Source: Triatoma infestans
Lineage: Eukaryota > Arthropoda > Insecta > Hemiptera > Reduviidae
DNA: 64,000 bases
Direction: 5' to 3'
Assembly (NCBI GenBank): GCA_011037195.1
Contig: JAAEAF010001106.1
Span: forward strand, 59,220 to 123,219
Positions 37,961-50,900 of this stretch are shown piece after piece. The notes under the pieces were generated by a model. That model was not told where the DNA came from. It saw only the letters and a list, made by a program, of their open reading frames with translations, and ran no database searches. Within the stretch, counting starts at the first letter, position 1; every line of letters starts with the position of its first letter. A program made the position numbers and the translations under genes.

Positions 37961-38940
37961 CCCTCCGCTTCCGCAGAGACCAGCAGATGTCGCTGAACAT
38001 CAGGCTTGGAAGACAGGCTGGAAGCAGAGCTTCCGCAGAGGGATACCTTTTGTTTTCTAGGGACTTCTATCTAAAGTTGTATTGTCTCGACAAAAAGCGG
38101 GCTCATATTGAGCATTTTACTTTTATCTATGACGCCGTGTTCACTGAAGACACTCACCCTCCCCTAGCGGACATTCGTTTTCTACAACCTGGCATGAACA
38201 CTTGATTATTCTCTTGTATTAGAGTGAGCATTCATTCAACCTCTCATGTTATACTCTAATATCCTTTATCTCAAAAAATGTTATTAATAAAATTGATAAA
38301 TAAATAAGTTTATTTTAATAATATATTTAAAGAATATCCTTATAGCCTTTTTCTTGAAAACTACACCAGAAGTGAGAACCATTCAATAAAGTGGTCACAA
38401 CCGATTGACGGTTTTTAGCCAAATTGTTAATTTTATACTTTTGTATTCTAGTCCTTAATTTCAGACCATGAATGATCACATCCTTTAATATGATTCCTAT
38501 TATTTCTAATATTAACCACCTATCGTATTTGATAACTATTGCCATCTAATACCTCATCCGAATTCCTGTATTTGCGGACACAGTACAATATTCATGTGGA
38601 CAAAGTACATATCTAAGAATTAAACAAGATTACCTACTCACTACAATCTCCAAAACAGGCTAAAACGAAAAGATATAATATACATTAAAACTAGCAATAA
38701 TTCCAATGTCATAAGGGAATTTTTGCAACATTTACTCATTAAATACTCAAAACTGTCATTAGTTAATAATATATAAATAATTGTAACTAAAATAACAATT
38801 GGGAAACTAAACAAAATATAAAGTTGTGGGAGCTTATTACTGGGGTGAGTTGTTAGGCAAATTTAGTAAGAAGATATTCATTTTTTTTTTTTGTAATTTC
38901 TTGCATCTTTAATGGCAAAATATATTTAGAAAAATAAAAT
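37961..38940. other. C-D spacer, no gene seen
   Basis: Homologous to 23720-24480 upstream of the copy C stop codon. AT-rich, with no supported ORF. Confidence 0.5.
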
Positions 38941-38947
38941 AAGACAT

Positions 38948-41900
38948 TTATTTATTATTTCCTATATCTGTACATGATACAAATTCATAATCATGTGTTT
39001 TCCTTCGAATTTGTGGTATTAACAGTTTTTCATCTATATTTGTATTGTGTTTGGTACAGAGTAAGATTAAAATACCAACACTAAAACTAACAATAATCCC
39101 GATTGCTATAAATAAAGTATACGATATTCTATATGAATAAGGAACATCATCGTCAAATCTCACAGGTGTATTATAAGGAGATCCTCTTGTTAAACTGAAA
39201 TAAGTAATATTTATTATTTGCCATTATCTGGATAAAGTTGTATTAATTGAGAAATATTGAGAATAAAGATGTAAATTACTTCTCGAAGGTATGAGTTATA
39301 TTGTCAACACAGCCTTCAATGCTGATTATTTTAGTTGTATATTTTATTTTACCAGAGGCTACAGCCCACATACTGCCTAATGATAGCCACATTGTTATTG
39401 ATAGTCCTGCCAATGTTCCTATAATAGCTCCCTGAAATATATAACTGTCTTATACATTAAGAAATCATGGATCGATAAATAAATAATCAAATATCTTTTG
39501 AATTTTGAAGTTCAATTACAAGAATCTAAAGAGTTTTATAATTTTTAGCAAGGATTACTGACACTGACATTGTGGTTTTTAAATAAGCGTAATTACCTTT
39601 GTATTAGCACTACGAACAAACAAACCAAAAGAGATAATAAAAAAAATGAATCCTCCAGTAAGACTTAACGATGTAGTGGTCATCTGAAATAATTAAAAGA
39701 TTTTTTTCTTTTTTTTGTTCAAAATTATTCCATTCAAAAATTAATTGCGTGAAATCATTTATTAACTTGCAATAATCCAGCAGATGGATCCAATACTAAA
39801 ATTCCACCATTAATAATTAAAGCAAGCAATATAACTATTGATTTCATATATAGATTAGCCCGTGCATTGTTTAAGGTAGAGGATGTGAATGTTCTTACAA
39901 AATCTTCAAAAATAATTCCAGATAAACTGTTCAATATGGTTGATAACGAGCTGTAACAATATTACATTAATATTAAGAAGTATAAAAAAATAATTATTAA
40001 ACAATTATTTATTTCTAAGAAGGACTATTTACTCATATAATTTACCTTAAAGCAGCAGAGAGAATTCCAGCTAAGAATATTCCACTCAGTCCTGGCATAT
40101 TTCTTCCGATTTTCAAAACATGGTACGTTAGTAACTGATCTGCATCTTTCAATTCCTGAACAAATTATTTCTATAAGTTCTTTCATTTAATAATAAGAAT
40201 ATTATTTAGATGCAAACAATCTAATTTTTGGATTTTTCCGGTGCCACTCGCTAGTGAAATTTTTGCAACCCTCACAAAGATTGTTTAACAAACAGTGAAT
40301 TGTGATCAAATTTAGATTTAGCTTTTGCTTTAATCTAATCCTTTTACTGCTGTAGTAAAGAGAAATAAGCCTACGGTTCTCCTGTGTTCTCGCCGCCGGG
40401 GCTAGGAACTGGCATAGCGACTCCTCGATTTCAATGCAGGCAAATAACGAAATTAAACTTCTATATGAGGTAAACAATAATCTGCCAGGTCCTAAGTATC
40501 CGGCTGTGCGCTACTACAAGATGCGATAAAATAAGAAAGAAAACAAGCCGGGTAAAGTAATTTATTTTGCAAGTAATCCTTAAAGAGAAATAAGGTTCCC
40601 TGGGGCCGATGGCGAGAACAAAGCAGCCTAATTTAATTAATATAATAACCGTCGGAAAAAAGTAATGCAAAATGTGGATAGAGATGCTCCAAAGCAATGC
40701 CTATTAGTATTAATGAAATTGAAACCACTTCAAGATAATCTTTGAATATGCAAATGATAGAGTTCGAGAAATGTATGAAACTGCCCGAGATTCTCTGAAT
40801 ACACAAGTATACAGCTTCAGTTGGTTCATAGAGCCATTAAATCAACCCCTACATCATCCGAGCCTGATGCAGTGGGTGAGTTAATACGTTCAATGAAGTC
40901 TTTGGATTTAGCGCATATTAAAATCATGTTTTATAATTTTATAAGCATAATATTTATTAACCGTTGTCTTCCATCCTCTTCGCCAAGGCTACACTGTTCT
41001 TGTATACAAGGGGAAAGGAGTGGCCAACTTCTTTTTTTTTTTGGCGGCCCGTAACAGGCTACTCAATTATACGACGTATAATAGAGAAGGTATATTTCAT
41101 AGAATTGCGACACAAATGGACGAATGCACTGAAGCTGAGCTATAATTATTCTTCGTTTCGATTTGTGCCAGGCGTCGGCAATTAGGCGATGCGAGATATT
41201 GGGCTCTTCTGAATTATGGAGCAATTAGAAGATAAACTGTATATTCTCCAACGGTTAATAAAAAGCTTAAATCATCATGAACAGTAATAAATGAATACTT
41301 ATAGAAACACACGTCTCATAATCAAAATAGAGCTTCCAGGCAGTCAACTAACATGACTTTGAAGCGAGAAATACAGGTAGGATTTCTGTGGAGGTTCAAA
41401 TGATTTGATCTCTCAGATTGGAACCGAAGACCGTTGCAATTAAGCCTATATTTTGCATGCTAATATTCTGATATGCTTTAATTTAAAAATTGTAAATTAC
41501 CTTACTGAGAACTGGGTCGCAGTTATAATACGTTGTATAAATCAGTAATCCTATAATGACAGACGCTATGAACACTATAAAAAATGCTGCAGCACTGCTG
41601 ATTATTACACTGTAAAAAATGATAACCATTTAAACAGAATGCAATTCTTTATTTCTGTATTTTTTTTTTTTTAATTTGATATCTATAGCATCTCTCAGAA
41701 ATTTACACGTTATCCTCCTTAGAGAGAGAAAAACTTTTATTTGGCCGACAGCTTATTTCTGCCTTACAAAAAAAAAATATATATATATATATACATAAAT
41801 AAAAATAAAATAACAAGCAAATAGTTATAATATCTGGTATTTTATCCGTCGTAGCATGCATGTTCCTTTTATTTCTGACGGGTTTCGGATTTTCATCCAT

Positions 41901-44900
41901 CGTCAGAGCAAATTCACCAATTTCGTGTAGAGCGTTCACTTCTACGCAATGTTTCTGTTTCACATTTGTAGGTTTTCATGTGTGAAACCGGTCAGAATTA
42001 AAAGGACGGATGCATGCTACGACGGATAAAATACCAGATGGTATAAAAATACCCATGCACATATTCTAGCTACATAGTTATAAGTTACGGATTTGTTGTC
42101 TGGTAACGGAGAATGTCTTGAGGTAATCTAGGTTTCAGTCATCGTCGGGCAGTCCTCGTCCGAAATTCTAGTCTGTTCCAGCTCCGAAGTTAGTAAGTTT
42201 TCTAAAAATCTGTTTGCTGTCGTATCTATAAAGTATATCATTGTTGGCATGTTGAGCTCGCTGTGGATTTGCTCGTTACATACGGTGCTCCCTAGGCAAT
42301 GCAGTCTTAGAAGCCCCTACCAATACTGGGCAGGCGTAAGTCAGGATAGATATATGGAATAATCTGCAGCATTGCGGTTAAGTGGTTTCATTCTTTTAAT
42401 CAATGTATAGAGCTGTCTGAGGGTTTGATAGGCCTGTCTTAATTTTAATGTTATGTGCGGAGTCCAAGTGAGTCTTTTGTCGAGCTGTAGGCCAAGATAT
42501 TTCAGTGTTTTGCTGGTTGTAAGAGTGAACATTTCTGTCTATTTTCTTTATACGTTGATGTCTTACTTCCATTTGTGAAACCAGCTTGTTATTTGGTCCA
42601 GACAAGTGGGTAAGTTATCTGTAGTTATCCTTCTAAATTTAGGAAAAAATTAAGAGTCATACTTAGGGTTCTAATCTGAATATGAATTATACAGTTAATT
42701 TACTAACATTTTTACTTTTTTATAAGTAGGTACTGATAAACAGCGTTGTATAATGCCTGCATTTGTACATACAATCTGAAATGATAATGACAACCCAGTA
42801 ATCCATGTTAACCATGAAGAGTATCTTAAAAAAGGACTTGGATCTAAACTGTAAAATATAATTTTATTCTGTTAAATTGTTGAGAAAGTTAATAATTATC
42901 TTGTTGGGTATGGTTACATAATAAAAAGCATTTAATTTCGTCAATTTGACACGATCGCAATGCTTGCTCTAGCAGCAATAAGATAAAGTAAAAAAAAAAA
43001 CCTTTTCAAAACAAGAAGTGTCTTATCCAGTAATAATAAACATTATGCTTCAGAATATTTTCGATCTACACAATATTTACCATCAATTCACAATATTTAA
43101 GTGAGGGATGGAAGCTCTAGCTTGGTGCAATGATTATAAGCATGGACTTGTAAGTGGAAGGTCCCCAGTTCGAGTCCCGCATATAACTACTAAATTTTAT
43201 ATTTGTTGAAAAATGTTAATAGTAAAGTAGGTGCTTCCGCCCCCGTCCATGACACTTAATTTGGTAGCTGGACGTTAAGCCTGCCTGAAAAAATTGAAGT
43301 TTCAGCTGCCTTTCTCGGTAGGGTACTCCACGGTGTAGTTCCCGAAATTTCCTCCTCATTTTCAAACTTATCTTAGAAATGATCGCTCATTCAATAAAAG
43401 GTTTGTGACCTAATAAAAACGGGAGTGGCAGCTCTTTCCTTGCCATATTTCGTGGCCCATTCGTTATTGTGAATGCCAACGAGACCTGGATATTTCAGGA
43501 TAATTCCATTATTCCCAGCTAGGCCAGGTATTGCCAAACCATTTTCAACTGATAACCTTGAATTCAGCGTTTTAATGGCTGCTTGATATCTTATTGGAAT
43601 AAATATTCTGATTCAATCAATTCCATCGAGATTTAAAAGAACACACATTCCAATTGCATTGATTTTCGCCAGTGCCTATATTTCTGTACCAGTGTTCTTT
43701 TATTATGAGAATAGCATAGCCCTCTTCGCTGTCCGCTCACTCTAAGAAAAGAGGTGGGATATTGATGATATCCTTTCACATTTGGGTTGTAAAAGAACAT
43801 CCCCAAGTTTTAACTGCTATGTTCCTTTCAGAACATGAAAGCATGGCTGTCTTTACTAGCGGTCAGCCTATGTTTAAGTCGCTCTTAAACAAACCACATG
43901 TTAATGCAAAATATATTTTAATTTTTAAACGCTACACAATCCTATGTAATATACATTAACAGTTGTTTTAAACAATATAGAGCACTTAGATTTAAAAGCG
44001 CCTATTTAATGACAATATAGTGGCCTATAAATTCGCCACTAATTTAAAAACAACGCCTGGCAAGCATTGATGATTTTTAGACCCTAACGAAGAAGTTTAA
44101 AATTTTATATGGTAATATATGGAATTCAATATATCGTTTGCATAGTTTTGTAAAAACATATCAACTACATATTACTTAAGAATCTGAAGTCTTCCTCCTG
44201 CATTGGCAATATCTATTACTCTATTTACACCGCCCACATTCTGAATACTAATTATTATTATTGTGACCATTGAGCCGTACATAAATAATGCCTGTATGAA
44301 GTCCGACCATACTACACCTCGTAATCCACCCTAAAAGAGATAAATGATTGGCAAAACTGCAAAAGATATGTTAAAAAATAAATAAATAAAGAATTGCTTA
44401 CCATAAGTGTGTAAATAGGGCATAACCAGCACACTAATGTTGTTAATAGATAAAAAGGAATTGGGATCACTATAAGATAAAAAAGTATTTAATTTGAAAA
44501 TATAATCTCTCTGATTTTAATATGTTGCAATAGCAGAGTTCAAATGATTGTAGCTCGTAGAGAGTTTAGTATAGTCTATTTAGTTACCTTTAGCTATTGC
44601 AGTGCATGCTGAGTACATGATAAATAGAGCGTGTATAACCTGGAAAAAACTCAAATATGAAATATTCATGCGACTTGTAACAAATATTTTGGAATAAAAA
44701 CATTATATCTATTCCGTTCAATACATCAAAACCGACAATTAATTCACTAAAATCCATTAATAAATTCAAACTGTAATCCCAATTTTAAAAACACTTAGGT
44801 AACAATCAAATAGAACTAGTAGATACCATAAAATACTTAGAAATCACTATCCACTATTCTTTCTTGAACTGGGGGCCTCACTTTCTAATTTACAAAGCAA

Positions 44901-47900
44901 ATTGTTAAAATTAATCTATGCTCTTTCACCTTCAGCAAAATGAAATGGGGCTTAAGTCCTGAGATTAATTCGACCATTTACAGTGGAGCAATAATACCAT
45001 CTATGACGTATGGTAATTTTTTTTAATTAAGGCGCATCAACATCTATGGTCATTGGAGCCCGGAGCCTTCTCAGTGCACTGCCGGCCTCCGGACAGTGTT
45101 CTCTCGCCACAGACAACAATGTTCATCAACGAACAGTGAGCTGTAAAGGCTCCTAGGAAGAAAAAAATCTAAGGGGTTGCACTGGACTCGATCCCGCGAT
45201 CTCCTCAGGGAATCCAACGCGCTAACTGAGCTAATCCCTTCCCCTTAACATTATGATACTGAAATTTGGTATGAACCATTAAAAGGAAATTTTATACAAA
45301 TTAAAAGGAATCTTAAAAAAAAATTGGAACCTGTACAAAGATCGATAGGACTGAAAATTATTCGAGTATATAGAACAATTTCATATGATGCATCCTTGTG
45401 TATCCTTGCCAGCATTATGCCAACCAAAATAAAGGCTGAAGAAATGCACACAAAATTCATGATACTGAAAAAAGGGCAAAATTCCAGACATTTTTCCGAT
45501 GGAAGAAATAATTCATCATTCGAAATGGATTTATCCAAAAAAAATAGCGTGTTTCGCTGAGAAGAAAAAACATTTTATTAAATGGACTTACAATTAAAAG
45601 GGGCTGCTCAACTTTGTTGAGGTGCAAAAACACAGTATTCCGATCTATTCCAAGACAACAGTTACGTACATAATAAAAAATAAAGAAAGCAAGCGTATTG
45701 CAAGCGTGTCGCAATGTAAATAAAACAATTTTTTGATACGGGAACATAAAATATACATAATTTACGGGAACATAATTACTATACATATGATTGTGTATGA
45801 TGCCTATTGAGTCTATAATAATTGACTCTACTAGGTTTGTCAATTTAGATGGGTCACACCGACCTCGTCCAAAAAACCTCGAGTTGTCTGCGGAATAGTA
45901 TCTCTTGCCCCAAACCACAGGCCGTGAACAGTGTAATCTCTATCGCCACATTGTTCTCTAAATTTTTCTGTATAATAAGGAATGCACTTTTCATATATGG
46001 CTTTTTTCTCCAAGTCCACCTTACTTGCCTGATCACAGTCATTGGTCTCATAACGAATTGTGGGATCTAGAATCATTGCTGATTTCCAACTCTCGGCAAA
46101 GACAATAATATCGGCGTACGTAGAAGCACCATATCAGTATCGAAACCATACACTTCTTTGTGGCAGTTAAAACCTTTTTCACTTAATAGGTCCATCAATG
46201 CGTGCTTAACTCGGTGATGGCGCCGCGTCATAAGAAGCATACTATTTGGACAATGCCCAAAAACATGGGCCGGAGTTTCATTCTCTCTGCCACACTTGCA
46301 GCAGAGGGGTCCAGCATTCCCCAAGAACCGGTCACCAACTCCTGGTACACCACGGAGAGGCGCGTAATTGATGTTGAGCTTTATGGCGTTTGTCCACTCG
46401 GAACCCGAAAGCAATTTTTTCTCACAAACGAAATTGTTCGCCTTTGGAGTATCTTTAAAGTGGCAAACACCGATACCCTGCCACTTACATTTGCTCCATT
46501 CTTCAAAGGCCGCTTCTCTTAGGAAGCGTCGCAGGTGCCTTACAGATGGCATTTCGTCCTGATTTGCAGTAATGGAACCCAGACGAAACTTACATTCCTG
46601 CACTTCCTTAGTGAAGTCAAAGGTAGATTGGAAAAGTGGATTCTCAATTCTCGTTAGCTTTTGTGCAAGAGACCAGTGCTGTAGCGGAGCCTCCCAATCA
46701 CACTGAAATAATCCGAGACCCCGGAATTGACGTGGAGAATAGAGCATTGCAGTTGAAGTATTGGCAGGTAAACCTAGCATTGCTTTCACACTACGCCTTA
46801 TAATAACATCAATACCCCCAAGCAATTCTGAACTCAGTTTAATTAAGGGAGCCGCTTGCATGGGGTATGACATTATCTACTGAATCCATTCAGATATTTA
46901 CCGATAGAAGTAAGATCAGCGATAATGTTGGTTCAGCCTTTGTTCTAACTTATCATGATCACAACCGCTTCACAGGAAAATATAAATTAGGAAAGTTTTG
47001 TTCACATAATCAAGCCGAACAGATTGCTAAATTTCAAGCCTTCAAATAAATCAAAAACACCAGGTACCAAAATAGTTACACAATTCACAAGATTGTATGC
47101 TTGCTTTACAAAGGATCACAAACCCACACATACATGACGAAGTAACTGAAGAAATCAGACGAGAACTTATTGACTGCAAAACACTTAAGAAAAAAGTCCG
47201 CCTGAAAAAAAACCATTGCGGTAATGTGATAAAATCACACTTGTAGGTAATGAACACGCGAATGATTATTGTTAATCAAAGATGTTATTACAAGATCCAA
47301 ACTTCTCTTACTTTAAGAGAGCCTCTGAAGAAGGCAATGTTTGCCGAAACGTCAGGTTTTAAATAAAATTATTTGGTGTTTTTTGGGATACTTCCTGGTC
47401 GATAAACCAACAATTTGATTGATACACCTAATAACGCAATTTACACGGAGGACAAGGTGCCACCACAACTACTCTAGTGGACACGGTGCCATTACTACAG
47501 TATCTATAAAGATTCAAACCAATGGACAACAATGCATGCAAATGTGTTAATCGAACTGTACAAGCTTACGATCGCTTAATTTTTAACTGTAAATTACTTG
47601 ACAAACATAGAGTAAAATTAATTGAACACGTATTGACTTCAGGTGGACTTTGACCGCCTACTAAAAGGGATCTTATTATGATATATTTTCTCCAATTCCG
47701 CTCATTCGCTGAGGACATCAATTATACAGACATACATATAATAATTAGGACATTTCTTCCTTCTTTTTGATTATATTTTCACATTGTTATTTTATTTTAT
47801 TTGTTTTCATATTATTATTTACCTTTTCTTTCTTCTTTCTATATTTACCCTAAAATCCCATAATTACAAATTTCATATTATTCAAATTTATATGTTGAAC

Positions 47901-50900
47901 ATACTCTAATCTTATATTACCTGCAATATCACTGATGGAACATGTATTAAATTAATGTTCATCCTGTTATACTCAGTATGAAAAAAAAAATTCGAACCTT
48001 ATTAGATTATAACCCATTATTTGTATAGAATCATTTGCCCACTGCAGGATTTACATTATCTGTGTGATCGCACTAAATTTAGCAAGCCACATTGTATGTA
48101 CTCGAGAAATACTACTGCTCTCTTCATCCGTTCTCTCCATCATTAGGAAAATAGTGCACAGTCACATATCCAGTATTCCATGGTTATTACAGTTCTATTA
48201 TGCATATTTTTGCTCGCATTTTAATTAAATATTTCATTCCTCAACTCTCTATTTCCATATCCGTTGTATTCCCCATTTGAACATTACTATTATCATTCAT
48301 ACATTAACTAATTCCTCCCATAAAAGAATCATCCCGGAGCACTGCCTATTATTAAAATTACGATTAAGTAAGGTGACCAAACATCTCGAATTGCACAGGA
48401 CAGTACCCTATTTCAACCGTTATTCCCGAATATATAAAACAGTCCAGATGGTCTGGATATGGCGTAATTTTTCCCGATTTTTAACAATATTTTAAATATT
48501 TTTTTTTTTTAAAAGAAATTTGGGCTAAAAAAACGACCTAATTTGTCAACTGATATCGTGAACACTTATTTGATTTAAAAACCATACAGTCATCCGACTG
48601 AACATCATAATGAAATTAGGGATGGTTAAGGTGTATCGGAAATATCGAAATCTTCTCCAAAAATAGCACCATCGATAATACAACCATATTTAACTTGGAT
48701 ATTTACGATTGTTAATTGATTATTATATAATGATAATAACGATATAACTACTATTGTTTTTTTTTTATAGTTGTTTACTAATCGGTCATCCACAGATCAC
48801 AGGTTTTAAAAAGATAGAACAAGTCGGAATTAGATAACACTTTATTAACTATGCCACATAAATCCAGCCTAACACACAAATCCCCTCTAATTGCTATTCA
48901 GACTAACACTTACACATCAAGCTTCCAACCCAACTGCTCTCACACAGGTTCCATCGTTCCCCCACTCAAACGCTCCTTCACGTTCTCCAACCTCTTAAAC
49001 ATAAATTTCCTTATCATAACATAGTATATTTTAATCAAAATTCTAGACAAGAACAATAATATAATTGATATAATCACTGTACGATTCCTTTACTACTTTC
49101 TCTTACTCTAACTACTCAGCTATATAATCCACCGTCTAAATGTATGTTAGGACAATTGATTAAATTTGAAGCAAATCAGTCAACGTTAATATGTATTAAA
49201 TGCAGTGAGAAAAAGTCGAGCGAGTGTTTCACACAAGATTTTTAACTGTTTGAGCGTTTAGCTGGGGCATAGCAAACATAAATGGATTACATAAATAGTT
49301 GGAAGAAATGCACTGAATGAAGTTTTTCAGAAAAATGTTTCAATTATATACAACGGAAGCTGTTTGTTATAAGAAATTAAAGAAAGGTTTAAAGAACATT
49401 TGTCAACTGATTCTCGCACAATAGAAAAGATCTTCAAACACATTTACTGCCCCCCCCCCCAAGGTAATTATATTGTAGTAAATTATTTAAAAAATTACCT
49501 GTGAAATTGAATAAACAGTAGATCCCAGTAAACGTATAGTTTTATTGAATCGCTTTTCAAGATACTGAAATGCAAACAAAAACAATATAACGAAACTAAA
49601 GTGCAATAGAATAAAATTAAAATATTAAATGGTTTCCAATTTTATATTGTGCTCTTTATTAACATAGAGAATGTTAAAAGTAGAATGGGTTTAAATGAGC
49701 GAAAATATAGATAAATAATAAACGTATTTTGTATCAATCAGCTCTTTGAATAATAAAGTATAAATTTTACTAACCTCAAAAAAAGAAGTGTACTTTAATT
49801 CATAAAATACTGGAATGTAAAAGAAATAGAAAATAGCATAACCAGTTAGAATTCCCAGTGGTAAGAAAATCAACTGAAGCCCATAATAGTATGTTTCTCT
49901 GGACATAGAAACAATACCTATGCTTGAAATTGTGCTGAAATAGATAACAAACAAAATAGTATATTATTTGTTACTTGTATTAAGTTATTCTAATTATTAT
50001 TAATATTTTTATTATTATTATTGTTGTTATTATCATAATTATTATTATTGTTATTATAATTATTATTATTATTATAATTATTATTATTTGTTGGTTGGCT
50101 ACGCAGACGACGTGGCAGCACTTGTTGCCGCCCGCGATGTCGAGAAAGCCCAACTAAAATTGAATAGGGTGATGCGCATCGTTAATGGATGGATGGTGGA
50201 CCATGGACTGTCATTGGCGTTGTCCAAAACAGAGAACATGGTCCTGACAAAAAAGAGGATTCCCACGAGTATATCTTGGCGTGTCGGAGAAGAGGTTGTG
50301 GCCTCTAGGGGCACTGCCAACTATCTGGGTTTCACGATTGATACTAAGCTGAGCTTCGGTATGCAAATTCAGACCGCGGCGGATAAGGCCGCGAAGAGTG
50401 TTGCATCCCTGAGCAGGCTGATGGCGAATGTTGGCGGCCCCCGGGCCAGTACACGCCGAGTGCTAATGAGTGTGGCGCACTCGATACTCCTTTACGGAGC
50501 TGAGGTATGGGCGGACGCTCTAGATAAGGAGGGCTACAGAAAAAGAATGGCTCGAGTGCAGCGGCTTGGTGCGCTAAGGATTGCCTCTGCATACCGCACG
50601 GTGTCTGAGCCAGCGGTTCTAGTGATAGCCGGAGTGATCCCGATTGCACTGCTTGCAAGGGAACATAAGGTACTTTACGAAAGGAAGGCAGAGGGGAGTA
50701 AAGAGGTTCTCTCCAGGGAGGAGAGGAATCGGACTTTCCGGAGGTGGCAGACTTCCGGGGAGGATGATCAGCGTGGCCGTTGGACCGCTCGGCTGATTAG
50801 AGACCTTAAAGTCATGGACGAAGAGGCCACATGGGGAAGTGGACTTTTACGTCACACAACTCCTAAGCCGATTCACAAACTCCGGTAGTCCGATTTGGGA

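Larger units (their letters stand above)
44774..47990 (+). mobile_element. LINE (RT thumb and RNase H) interrupted by two nested elements
   Basis: Plus-strand coding pieces in order: 44780-45000 with VDTIKYLEIT and SKLLKLIYALSPSAK (RT C-terminus); 45324-45560 with KIIRVYRTISYDASLCILAS (continuation); 46867-47230 with IQIFTDRSKISDNVGSAFVL and SHNQAEQIAKFQA (RNase H). A SINE (45004-45246) and an R2-like element (about 45600-46873) in minus orientation split it. The insertion ends in an A-run at 47979-47990. The flanks align with copy A at about 7940. Clade unresolved (R1/LOA-like). Stops show it is dead. Confidence 0.75.

Noticed and set aside
45324..45560. Independent 78-aa gene
   Set aside because: The sequence reads as RT C-terminus continuing the LINE piece at 44780-45000, with a SINE between them.
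48372..48500. Complete hAT transposon
   Set aside because: Only one end-like block is visible; no matching inverted repeat or 8-bp duplication was found.
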